From Gari tellinella (lineage: Eukaryota; Mollusca; Bivalvia; Cardiida; Psammobiidae), in the NCBI GenBank assembly GCA_922989275.2, contig OV277867.1, positions 1,178,001 through 1,242,000 of the forward strand: 64,000 nt of DNA, written 5' to 3'. The notes under the pieces are model-generated. The model saw only the letters and a list, made by a program, of their open reading frames with translations, did not search any database and had not been told where the DNA came from. Position 1 is the stretch's first letter. Every line of letters starts with the position of its first letter. Positions 26,801 through 38,800 of this stretch are shown in pieces. The translations under genes were made by a program, and so were the position numbers.

Positions 26801-29800
26801 TGGGGTCACCTATAATTTAAGCTGGACGTCGCGATATGACTGAAATACTGTTGAAAGCGACGTAAAATCAAAACAAATCAAATAGATTCAATGGTAATTT
26901 GTAAATCAACAATAACATAGTAGATAGCGCTTGTCTGAGATGGTTTTGTGAAACTGAAAGTCAACAGGTGCCCACCGTAAAAACGAAATATATATTGTAA
27001 ACTAATATTTCATTAATTGTGTGTACATTCAAATAACATCAGTATAGATTTCTTTCAGCATTTATTTGTGACAAAATATGATGTCTGTATCCTCGGGGCA
27101 TTTCTGTATGTTTAAATTCAATATGGCGACCAAGGGTCGAATCACTTCATTGTGGGTCCAGTAATTTAACGTAGAACATCGTTTAAGATCGTTTAACAAA
27201 GAAATTAATGCCATTAGAAAGAGAAAAGTCTATTATTGTGTAATTCTTTTTCATACTTACCCATGATTTGTCGTGCAAATTTTGACTGGACTCAATTTGA
27301 ACTCTTCTTGTGAACGTCAACACATGATAATAACCAGACTTCCAGTGTGAAGAGCTATCTTAGGTCTGGAAAAATATGACAAACAGTTACAACTTACAGG
27401 GCACGACAAATTTTATAAAAGGCCGGTTGCCCACAGGGCAACCAAAATTATTTTCTGGTTGCCCTGAATTTATCGCACGAAATCTGTGCCAAATTAACCC
27501 TGTTTGATTAAAACCCTTCATTCACAGACAGCATAAACAGCATACCGATAGTATACACAACAGGAAATAGGCAATACCTCTCCATGGTTCTCATTAGGCT
27601 GGCGAAAGTATTAACATCTGATAAGACAGATTACCAACTCCTGATCAGCTGTCACAGTCTTTTTGTTAATATTATATTTATTAGACTCTCTTTTCATGTT
27701 TTCTCATTCTTAAATTTGTATTTAAACTCTTTCTCCTCATCTCTCTATCCTTTCTTCACACCTTCTCTTTCAACCTGTAGTAGCACTTAGCGTTGTAATG
27801 TAAAATCTATCTCAGTCTCACCCTTCAAATTTAACTGTCAGTATCCGGGGATTTCATAGAAGAAGTAGATCTAACTTTTCTGCATTCTTACATCCCTCAC
27901 AGACTCAAGGTTTATTCATATTCCACATCTTCGGGAAGTGAATTTTAGTTTGACTGAAGTATCTATACTTTATCAGAAAAATAAAAGTTTACGTTTTCTG
28001 CACATTTTATAACACTCTCGAATGATCGGATCACCTTTTTTCTCCATTAATATTTGCTTTCCGAAAATTTAGAAGGAGTTTGTGGAGTAACAGCATTGAA
28101 GTTGAATTCTCAAAACGAGTTTTATCTTACAAACTTCGACGAAGACAAACCCAGTCCAACAGTTACACTTTTCCTTTTTTCTTTTGATTTCTGCCTCACA
28201 CCCTCACGGGTAATTTCGGGCAGTGTGCATCTGTGCCTGTTAGTAGAGTTCATTTGCAAATTCACTTCATTTGCAAACAAAACTATGTCAAAGTCTATAA
28301 TTGCTGCACCTACCTTTGAGAGTTATTATTATTAAGACTTCAATTTTTTCGTCTGGTAATGCATATTTATTGCAAGTACAAGGTTTAATATTCATTGTAC
28401 TTTCATTTTTATCGGCAATAGCCGCAATACCACTTTCATATCATTCGAAGCTTCTCAGGTGTTATCGCTGAATGTGACTGGTTCACAAAAAGTTAACTAG
28501 GTGTACCAGTCTATACTTAAAAAATTCCGCTTTCGCAACATCTTCGTCTTTTTGTTCTTCCCCGATAAATTTAGAAGTCTACCGAATGTGTCCGCGAGAA
28601 TTTCTACACATAATGACAAGCTGAGCATATGATGTTTGATCAAGCGCGAACTGCTATTTGGGGTGTGTATTGTGTAATCAATTATCCACTAGCATCCTTT
28701 GTAATCGTTCTACTCTACAGACAAAGATAAGTCTCCACAGGGGTCCAATCCTGTTCATTAATCAGCAAATTTATCGCACTCTTTCGATATTTATGGCTTT
28801 AGTCTGATACTCTAGTCCATGTAGAGTGTACATGTAGATGACTCGCACGGCAGTGTGTGCTGACCGCGGAATTATCGCACACGTATAATTCCGTGCCGTG
28901 TTCTGTAATTATATTGATTTAATTTTTCCAAAATTGAAATAACCCGGGCATCTTAAAACGGAATTTATGGGTTGCCCGCCGGGCAGCAGTTTGGAAAAAA
29001 TGGTTGCCCAAGCCCAAAATGTGGGTGCCCGCCGGGCTCCGGGCACAGGATTTGTCGTGCCCTGAACTTAATTTCATTTACATCTATTATGAACATTAAC
29101 CTTTGAACCCTAGTCCAGCATATAGGCATCATTTTCAAACAGTGAACATGTGAATAGTACACTTGTCCTATGCAAACCGTGAAGACCCAAAAGGGTCTTC
29201 ACTGTTTGTCATCATGCCAAACATTGACAAAAACAACCCTTAAAAGTCAGAAATGGACTAGACTAAAATGGAAACTGGAATTGTCCATTTAAAGTTTCGG
29301 GAAGGAAAGAGATAACTTATAGTTATACAAATCACTCTCCATGGCTCAAATGGTGGTATATTTGGTCATTTCTGTGGGAGGAAACTGGAGTTTCCAGAGA
29401 AACCCCACGTGTTCGGTAGGACGACAATTTTTTTTAACCCTCTCACATACTGCCCCACTACCAAGGATCAAACTCGAAACAGCATTGATGAGAAGCTCCG
29501 GTGCGCTTTACCCGGTGACTGTGCAATTGAACTCCAGAGATGGGTTAAAATGACAGTAGATCTAGTAAAAATTAATTGCAAGCTAGAGTATGTCAAATTT
29601 GTTGGAGCCGCACTAAACCTATAAAGCAGACTGAAAGAAAAGAAGAATGCATCTTATGGCACATTCTGCTTTACTTTGAACCTGCTTTTAGTCTGTCTAC
29701 TATCTTCAAAAAGTGAAACAATTTGCTTTTGGGTTAAGGCAGGCTGAAACTACTACCAGTAGTGAAAGTAAAGCAGACTGTGTTCATTCTGCTTTACTTT

Positions 29801-32800
29801 CAAACCTGCTTTAAGTGGCCATCTTCAATACTAAGAACAGGCTATGGGGTAATGGGTTCATTAAATATTAAGTTAATTGATCAATAGGGCAAGTTGTTTT
29901 GATCTGACTGTCAGGTTGCCACCAAACTGCTTTACTTTCAACCTGCTTTAAGTGGCCATCTTCAATACTAAGAACAGGCTATGGGGTAATGGGTTCATTA
30001 AATATTAAGTTAACTGTTAATTGATCAATAGGGCAAGTTGTTTTGATCTGACTGTCAGGTTGCCACCAAACTGCTTTACTTTCAACCTGCTTTAAGTGGC
30101 CATCTTCAATACTAAGAACAGGCTATGGGGTAATGGGTTCATTAAATATTAAGTTTATTGATCAATAGGGCACTTTGAGTTGTTTTGATCTGACTGTCAG
30201 GATGCCACCAAACTGCTTTACTTTCAACCTGCTTTAAGTCAGTCAACTATTTTCAAAAAATGAAATAATTTGCTATTGGGTTAAGGGTAAAAGCAGGCTA
30301 AAACTACTACCAGTAGTGAAAGTAAAGCAGACTGTGCCCATTCTCCTTTACTTTCAAACCTGCTTTAAGTTTTCAATACTAGCACAGGCTATGGGGTAAT
30401 GTGTTTATTGAGTTAATTGATTCAATAGGTCAAGTTGTTTTGATCACAAAACTGACCTGACCTCTAAGATCAAAAATATGTTACAGATCTCACAATAGGA
30501 TAAAACCAAGGCTCATAAAATCCAAACTGTTTTCAACTTGCTTTGAATTATATTCTAATTTATTTACAAGACATGAAACCTTTAGTAATTGCTACAAAGC
30601 CAGGTAGTATGTATGTTATGTTGAATTAGCAATAGTAGAAAAACTGACAATGATAGAAAAATAGATTGCAAATTACATCAGCCATTTAAACCACATTAAA
30701 TAAAATATTGCTCAGTCCAATCAGATGATTTGCAAATACAAGCTTCTCTAACACCTTTTAGGTATATGTACATAATAAAAATATTTCTTAAACTACAGCC
30801 TTCAATATAAACATTATTAAATGTGTGAAAAACAGGATGAATCTAGCTGAATTATGCTTAATATCTTACCTTTTGTCTCTTGTCTTTTTCCAAGATTCAA
30901 AATGTCTGCCACAGTGTTACCTGATTAAATCCAGCTTTCTCATTGGCTGAATTGGCTGATGGATTATGGGTGGTTATATAAGTGTCTTTAATTACTTTTT
31001 TCTTAATATTCACTTATAAAATCTAAAACAAAGAAAATATTAATCAAATACAAGAAAATGTACATATTTATTGTAAATAATTAATTATAATTTCATACAA
31101 AAAAATAAACATATACCTATAAAGGGAGCTAACTCCTTCAATCAAAATGGTTAAAACAATTGGCTTGCACAGATATCCTCAAAATACACAATACCTACAC
31201 ACCAAACATCCACATTATAGGTATCCTAAACTTTGTTAGCCTGCTTAAAAAGAAAAACTAAATCTTAGAAAAGCCATCAGACTTAGGTAGAAAACAGAAA
31301 AAGATGGAATCTTTCAGTTCAGTCCTGTAAATACAAGCACTCAAGCTCTTAATTCTTAGTAGTTACACCTAGCTTTTAAGAATATAATTATACATAATGA
31401 AAATCTTTCTCAAACTGCAAACTTCTACTAAAGTGTGAAAAACAATGATATAAAATGATGCTGTTGAGCTGAAGGACAACAGAACCTTTAACCCATTACC
31501 CCATAAATACACATTTTTACACCTTTAATTTATTTCTCTACTGAAGAAAGTAGTTCCAATTTAAACTGACACAAGTAAAAATCCCAAGAAATATTTTCTA
31601 TATTCTTACAGATAAATAGCTTAACCAATTACCCCATATCCTATTTCTATTTTTGAAAACAGGTGACCACTTAAAGCAGGTTGAAAATAAGCAAAATGCA
31701 CTGTAAGGCACATTCTGCTTTACTTTCAGCCTGCTTTAAGCTATCATCTGCAAGGATAAAGAATTTATTTTCTTCTAGTTCACAACCATTACTCAATAAA
31801 TTTGAAATATTTTCTTTAGTGGAGGAATAAATTTAAGGCATAAAAAGGGGTAATGGGTTAAAGAAGGCTGAATGTAAAGCAAAGTAGCCCTTAAGCCACA
31901 ATCTGCTTTACTTTCAACCTGCTTTAAGTGGTCACATATCTTCCAAATTAGAAACAGGCTATGGGTTAATCCACCAGGAAGGCTTATTTAACCCCTTACC
32001 CTTTTTTTTAGTTTTCAAAAATGGTGACTGTTTAAAGCAGGTTGAAAGTAAAGCAGAATTGCATCTTTCAGGCACATTCTGCTTTACTTTCAGCCTACTG
32101 TAAGCTACCACCTGCTAGAGCAAAGATATATTTCTTATAATTCATGACTTTATAAATTGGAAATATGTTTTGCGGTGGAAGAATAAATTAAATGCATAAA
32201 AAGGGATATTTATGGGGTAATGGGTTAAGTTATATCAATTTCAACATTTTTACATCACAAAATCAGCAAATATCTCTCTAAAAAACTTTTAGAGTAATTT
32301 CAATGGTTGACATATCCCCCTATCAAACCCTTAACCCATTACCCCATAGCCTGTTTCTCAAAGTTTTAAAAATAATTTACTCCATAAAGCAGATTGAAAG
32401 TAAAGCAGAATGCACATTGAGGCCCATTCTGCTTTACTTTCAGCCTACTTTGAGCTATCATTTACTAGGATGAAGATTTTTTTCTAAATACACAATTATA
32501 ACTTAAAAACATGGATCTATTTTCTTCCCTGGAGGAATAAATTAGAGGAGTAAATAGGTGTTTTTATGGGATAATGGGTGAAATACATTTATAAGGCAGC
32601 TCATGATGACAAAAAATGCATTTCCACCCATTTCAACACTTTAGACAAAAAAACATACTGACATCATACACCGAAATCTGTACCATGAGCAGTCAGATTT
32701 TGACCATGATGACAATTATTGTCAATCCACAAAAATGTTGCTGTAAAAACACAAAATTGTTGCTGTAAAAAAATAAATAAATTACATTATCAACATCATT

Positions 32801-35800
32801 GTACATATCAATGGGAAAAATAACTTTTCATGCCTCTCTAGCAGACATTTTTTTAAACAATTGGAGAAATTTAATTCTTTTTGTCACAATGTTTTCAACT
32901 TTCATTTGAATAATTAAACATATATTTAACCCTTTACCCAATAACCCCTTTATAACATTAAATACAGGCGATCAGTTAAAGCAGGTTGAAAGTAAAGCTG
33001 AATGTGCCTTAACTTTCATCCTGATTTAAACTACTATCTGCTAGGCTATATAAAAAAAAATGTGATGTTAATTGTTCATGAGGGTATAAGCTGGAACTTA
33101 TTTCTTCAGCGGAGGAATAAATTAAATACGCTAAAAGTCGCTTCTAAGGGTTAAACAAATTGGTGTTTTACTTTTACATGATTTTAATCATTTCAAAGTT
33201 GGCTGCTTCAAATTTCATCTATGATGGAAAGAGTCAACTGTTGGAAAGACTTAGAGTCAAATGTTTGAAAGATGATTGGCCGTGTCTGAGGGTTCGAATA
33301 TTAGGGACCAGTACTAAAGTAGGTGAACGAGGATGTTAGTCAGCAATCACAAGAAAAAGCAAAATGCAGTTCCGACCTATCTAAAAAGTGGCCTTAAGAA
33401 AATATTCACTTTTCCTATAAAAGATGCACTTAAAATGCACTTGCCAATGAACACAATTTCATAGAAATTAAAAGAAAAACTACTTTTTTTAAAAAAAAGA
33501 AAAAAATACACATAAAAAATGTACTTGTTGTAACATGTAAAAGTCTTAAAGAGTAAAAGATGCACTTTTACAAACAAAAAGTGCACTTTAATGATGTCAA
33601 TTTTAATAAAATATGCTTATTTGAAAAAAAGATGCATATTTAAAACAAATAAATACACTTTTTGCTATGAAAAGGTACAGAAAAAACAACACTTTCACAT
33701 TAGTTCCTTTGGTAAAAAGGTCACTTTTTTTTTGAGAAGGGAAAGTAGCATAAAAAAGTGTCTAAATGATTATTATACAGAATAGACCCTGAACTAACAG
33801 CTGCTACAGAAGCTTAACTTAGTCTGAGTCTGCTCTGTCTGTATAAGTGATAAAGTCTTAGCTATGAGGTAAAAGTCAATACGTGACTACAGCAAAGGTG
33901 TGTAAAAGTGGCGTATTTAATATTTGGAGGACAAATAAAACAAATTTCTTAAATACGCCACTTCATATCTTAAATATTTCACTTTTGAAAAGTTGCATCT
34001 TTTCTTATAACAAATATGTCGCTTAAACGCCACTTTATTGGAGTGGCATATTTAACTATCTCAATAAAAAAACAAATACGAGGCTTTTCTTTCACTTATG
34101 TAGAGTGGCGTCTTTTCATAACAACAAATATGTCGCTTAAACGCCACTTTATTGGAGTGGCATATTTAATTATCTCAATAGGAAAACAAATACGAGGCTT
34201 TTCTGCCACTTATGTAGAGCGGCGTCTTTTCAACATGACAATACGTCGCTTACACGCCACTTATCTGCCACTTTTCCATACTTTTTGTTAAATACGCCGC
34301 TTCACTGCAAGGCTCGTTTTTGCTACTGGCCCAAGTGGCGTAAAAGCTTGACATTAGTGGCGTAAAAGCTGCGTTTTTAAATAGCTGCGTTTTTTTTCCG
34401 CAAGGGTATTTACCTTTGAATTGCTGAAAATGCCATATTTAACAGTGTTTACACTCTAGAGGCCACAATTTTTATCCAATCTATCTCAAACCTGCTCAGA
34501 TTGTAAATGACTATAAGAGTTCAAATGAGTTTGATTATGGTTGAAATCAGACTTATAGGTCGAGCGTTATCTACCTTTGAATTGCTGAAAATGCCATATT
34601 TAACGATGTTTTCACTCTAGAGGTCAAAAAATTTATCCAATCTTCCTCAAACTTACTCAGATTGTATATTGCCATAAGACTTTGGATAAGTTTAATTATG
34701 GTTGTAATCTGATCAATAGATCAAAAGTGATCTACCTTTGAATTGCTGAAAATGATAATATTTAACAGTGTTTACACTCTAGAGGCCACAATATTTATCC
34801 AAGTTCTCTCAAACTTGCCCAGATCGTATATGACCATAAGAGTACGAAAAAGGGTGATTATGGTTGGAATTGGACAAATAGATCAAGAGATTTCTACCTT
34901 TGAATTGCTGAAAATGCCATATTTTACAGCGTTTACACTCTTGCAACTACAGTTTTCAATGGATTTTGATTATACTTGTACAAAAAGGATGTAGCTATAC
35001 ATTCTGGAAGGAGTGCAATTATTGTTGAAATGTAATCATTGTGGCAACAGTTACCTGCTCTTGATATACTTTGAAATGCTAGAAAAAGGCTTCATTTCAG
35101 TATTGTTTAGGCACTAGTTATCTGCCTTTGATGTACTCTACTATACTACAATAGGTCGACAAACTTGAATGGATTTAGAATAAAACCGGTGAAATTCAAA
35201 GGTAAAGCTATCAGGCTTCATTACAAATGGTGAGCGATATCAGGGCCTTCAGGCCCTCTTGTTTTAGATATTTTCCATCGTTTTTCTATAGCGTGAGCGT
35301 TTTTCTATAGCGTCAGCTGACGGTATAGTTGTTGTTGTTGCTTCTCTACACGGGCTCAGACATAAACCCGAGCCGAATATGTATAAATCAATCGCTACCA
35401 GTGAAGTACGTTAATTCGCTACCATATAGATAGAGAGCCCCAGTAGCCGCGTGGTTAAGGCGTGTGCCTTTGTTTTCATGTTTGTCTCCGCATGGAGGGT
35501 CACGGGTTCGAATCCCACCAGAGCTTCTTCCTTTTTTTTTTTTGAAATGCATTTTTTAACAGAATTTATTATCCAAAACTAAATCTTACCCATTTATATA
35601 AGCATTTGACATATATTTACAAATTACTATTTTTAATGCTAAATCCGGTTGCGAGCCTCTTTAACCCTTAGCCTGCCAGTCACGACTATAGCTCCATATG
35701 CAAACAGCTTGGATCCGGATGAGACGCCGAGTAACTCGGCGTCTCATCTGGATCCAAGCTGTTTGACACTCAGACAACATTTTCAGCAATTTTGAGCAAC

Positions 35801-38800
35801 TTTGAAGCACTTTGAAACTTGAAGCAGACGAGAAATATAGCAGACGACAATTTATTTGGCAGGCTAAGGGTTAAGCACCCATCAATTAATACAATTTAGT
35901 GGTGTTAAAAGAGAGGATTTACTGTATGTTCATGCCTTTAGGAATATCTTGAAGATTTTTTTTGCTTAATGTTGGGTTTATTTTCTACATTAATATTTTA
36001 TCTGTCTCAAATACTTCTATAATCTTGAAGTGGCCTTTTATATAGATAAACTATAGATATTGCACCCAGAAGATCTTGGTATATTTATGTGCAGCAATGA
36101 ATTACATGTTTTACTAGTAGCACCCCGAAGATCTCGCTATATGTACAGTAAATATAGAAAATGCACCCAGAAGATCTTGGTATAATAATGTACAGCAATG
36201 AATTACATGTTTTACTAGTAGCACCCAGAAGATCTCGCTATATGTAGAGTAAATATAGAAAATGCACCCAGAAGATCTTGGTATATTTATGTACAGCAAT
36301 GAATTACATGTTTTACTAGTAGCACCCAGAAGATCTCGCTATATGTACAGTAAATATAGAAAATGCACCCAGAAGATCTTGGTATATTTATGTACAGCAA
36401 TGAATTACATGTTTTACTAGTAGCACCCAGAAGATCTCGCTATATGTACAGTAAATATAGAAAATGCACCCAGAAGATCTTGGTATAGTTATGTACAGCA
36501 ATGAATTACATGTTTTACTAGTAGCACCCAGAAGATCTCGTTATATGTACAGTAAAGGTAAGTCACAGAGGTGTAAGGGGCATTTTGTACTTTCTGGTAT
36601 TCTCATAAACCAGGTCTCCAGATAAGAGGGAGTTTTCCATACAAATCAAACATTTTCTCACTCATTTCAGCACCAAATCCTATGGTGTTACTACTCATTA
36701 GAATCGTCTCGAAGAGACGATTCTAATGAGTAGTGACACCATAGGGTTTAATGCAGAAATAAAGATTTTAGTTTTTGAAAACTCCCCTTATCTGGAGCCC
36801 TGATAAACACATAGTTTAATAAATTTTAAATAATGAATAAATAGAAATTTTATGTATTACTAGTATCTGAATACATTTTATTGATTTTCGTCAAAAACAT
36901 CTTAAACACAAGACGTCTCTCATCTATGATATTATAGTCCGGGCAAACCCAGAGGGAACCTTGCACTGAGTTTTTGCAGTTATGAATAGCTGAGACCTTG
37001 TAGCCTATGAATCATCTGTCACCATTGGGCAACTATCAGAATCCAAGATGATATTTTGAGTTTCCGGCCCGGACTATTAAGGAAATGTGGAAGTTTAAAT
37101 GAAAAAGTTTTTTGTCTTTGTTTTTACAATCATCCTGTTTTAATCCTTTCCCCCCATAGCTTATTTTCATTATACAAGACAGATGATTGCATAAAGCAGG
37201 CTGAAAGTAAAGCAGATGTTTTTTCGTACTTCTACCCCATCATGGCAAAGTGGTGGTAGTAATTGTTTTCCTGCATTCTGACTGGATGCTGCTTACATGT
37301 AAGTCGGGCTTCAAGTAAAGCCGAACGCTCCTATTTTTACTAAGTCGGGGGCATATTGTTTTTAGTCTGTCTGTCTGTCCACACATTTAAATTTGGCCAT
37401 AACTTTAGAACTCCATAAGATAGAGACTTTATATTTGGAATTTATACTTAACTTAAGAATCTCTTGAGATCTGTACAACTTGGGTCATGTCTGACAAAGG
37501 TCAAGGTCATGTAGAGGTAAAATAGGGTGAATTTAACATTGGCCATTACTTTGGATATGCATGTGATAGATACTTTATATTTGGAATGTGTATTCAACTC
37601 CTGCTCTTGAGGTTGGTACATCTTGGGTCATGTCCAACAAAGTTCAAGGTCATTTAGAGGTCAAATACGGTTAATTTAACTACATGTGATAGAGACTTAT
37701 TTGGCATGTGTACTCAACTCAGGAAGCTCTTTAGCTCAGTACAGTTGGACCATATCAAACAAAGGTCAATGTCATATAGAGGTTTTCATCGCAACAACGG
37801 CAAGGAGTACCATACCTGATGCATGATTTTATTTTACAGCCAAATTAATACATTTCATGAAAAAAACACCTCGGGGGCATTTGTCACTTACGGTGACACA
37901 GTTCTTGTTTGTCGATACTTTCAGTCTAATTTAAGCAGCTACCAGCCTTCTACACTGAAAATAAGATATGAGGTCAAGGGTAAAACACCTACCTGCTCTA
38001 TAAACTCAAAACCAGTATTAATATGCCCACCTCTAAAGGTGGTCGTATATTGGCGTGGCCCTGTCCATCCGTTCGTTCGTTCATTCATTCATTCATCCGT
38101 CAACTTTTTGGTTTGTCTTGATTTATTTTCCGGAAACTATTGGAAGGATATTAATGAAACTTCACACAATTGTTATTATATATGTATCAAGATCTGAAAC
38201 TGCTTTAATTCTTAGGTTCATTTGATTTGTTGTTACAGAGTTATCTGCACTTTATGTACTCAAATATGCAATAAAAGGCCTGTCCGGAGATTTCTCAAAA
38301 ACTATTTGAAGGATATTAATGAAACTTCACACAAATGTTATAAACATCAAGATCTGAAGCTGAATGAATTTTGAGGTTCATTAAATTTGTTGTTACATAG
38401 TTATCTGCCCTTACAAGTTACAAGCATAAGTTCATGAAAGGGTTTGATTATTATTGAAATCGGATCATTGTGTCAAGAGTTATCAGCCCTTGTTGTACTT
38501 AATTATGCTAGAAAAAGGCTTTATTTCAGTATTGTTTATGCTCTAGTGTTTGTTTGCAGATGGGCATATTATGTACCATTTGTGGTGCTCTCCTTTTTAA
38601 GTAGTTATAATGATGGCTTAACTTTACTAATTCCTGTAATAATATGGATATATTTTGCTCTCCATTTTTGGGTAGGTAGTTTACTATTTTCATATGACGT
38701 ACTAAATAAAGTATCATTTGCTGAATTTTTGCCCATTGAAATCTAGTGACAAGTACACATGTCATTTACAAACAGTGTACCTAAGCGTACACATGTCCTG

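Larger units (their letters stand above)
25744..29440. repeat. Direct duplication, second copy interrupted
   Basis: Copy 1 runs 25744-26560. Copy 2 begins at 26886 and continues in 27110-27396, 29065-29096 and 29314-29440. Shared marks are TTCAATGGTAATTTGTAAAT, TTCAATATGGCGACCAAGGG and AATTTGACTGG. Copy 2 is broken by CAG-5 and by a TTAA-1 copy; copy 1 contains a partial TA-4. Confidence 0.75.
18612..34406. mobile_element. 15.8-kb TA-flanked element with subterminal motif arrays
   Basis: The inverted ends CCCTTGCGGAAAAAA and TTTTTTCCGCAAGGG are each next to TA (18610-18611, 34407-34408). Removing it restores the host repeat's GAGTTATTTACCTTTG, as seen at 53451. The left 600 bases and the right 500 bases are arrays of short motifs in both orientations (GTGGCGTAAAAGC, AAACGCCACT). 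The interior holds several old TTAA-2 copies, other repeats and a decayed minus-strand gene (24826-25321). No intact transposase, polymerase or integrase frame was found. Superfamily unassigned. Confidence 0.8.
18246..35264 (+). mobile_element. Helentron/pearl-like repeat, split in two
   Basis: Left part 18246-18611 and right part 34409-35264. It starts AGCTCACCTGAGCTAGCTCA with a short inverted repeat. The body has ~160-base tandem units (TTTACACTCTAGAGGCCAC, TGAATTGCTGAAAATGCC). It ends at the hairpin GGGCCTTCAGGCCC followed by TCTTGTTTT. A second copy at 52928-54306 is uninterrupted. Confidence 0.82.
18098..35660. mobile_element. TTAA-flanked element with ACTCGCAACCGGAT ends
   Basis: The left end is AGGGACTCGCAACCGGAT. 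The right end, read on the other strand, is AGAGGCTCGCAACCGGAT, so 16 of 18 bases match. TTAA lies on both sides (18094-18097, 35661-35664). Without its own insertions the element would be only ~540 bases (18098-18240 plus 35270-35660). TTAA duplication is typical of piggyBac and Kolobok elements; no transposase is seen, so the superfamily is open. Confidence 0.8.
17943..35925. mobile_element. TA-1 MITE split by an 18-kb nested insertion
   Basis: Left arm and core at 17943-18097 (ends GCAGCCACCTGCTTTAA). The right arm resumes at 35875-35925 (CAATTTAGTGGTGTTAAAAG to GATTTACTGTA). Between them stand the TTAA-flanked element 18098-35660 and a TTAA-3 copy at 35661-35874, all sharing TTAA borders. 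Confidence 0.8.

Noticed and set aside
18612..34406. Polinton/Maverick or viral insertion
   Set aside because: Size fits, but no polymerase, integrase, ATPase, protease or capsid-like frames are visible and the duplication is TA rather than 6 bases.
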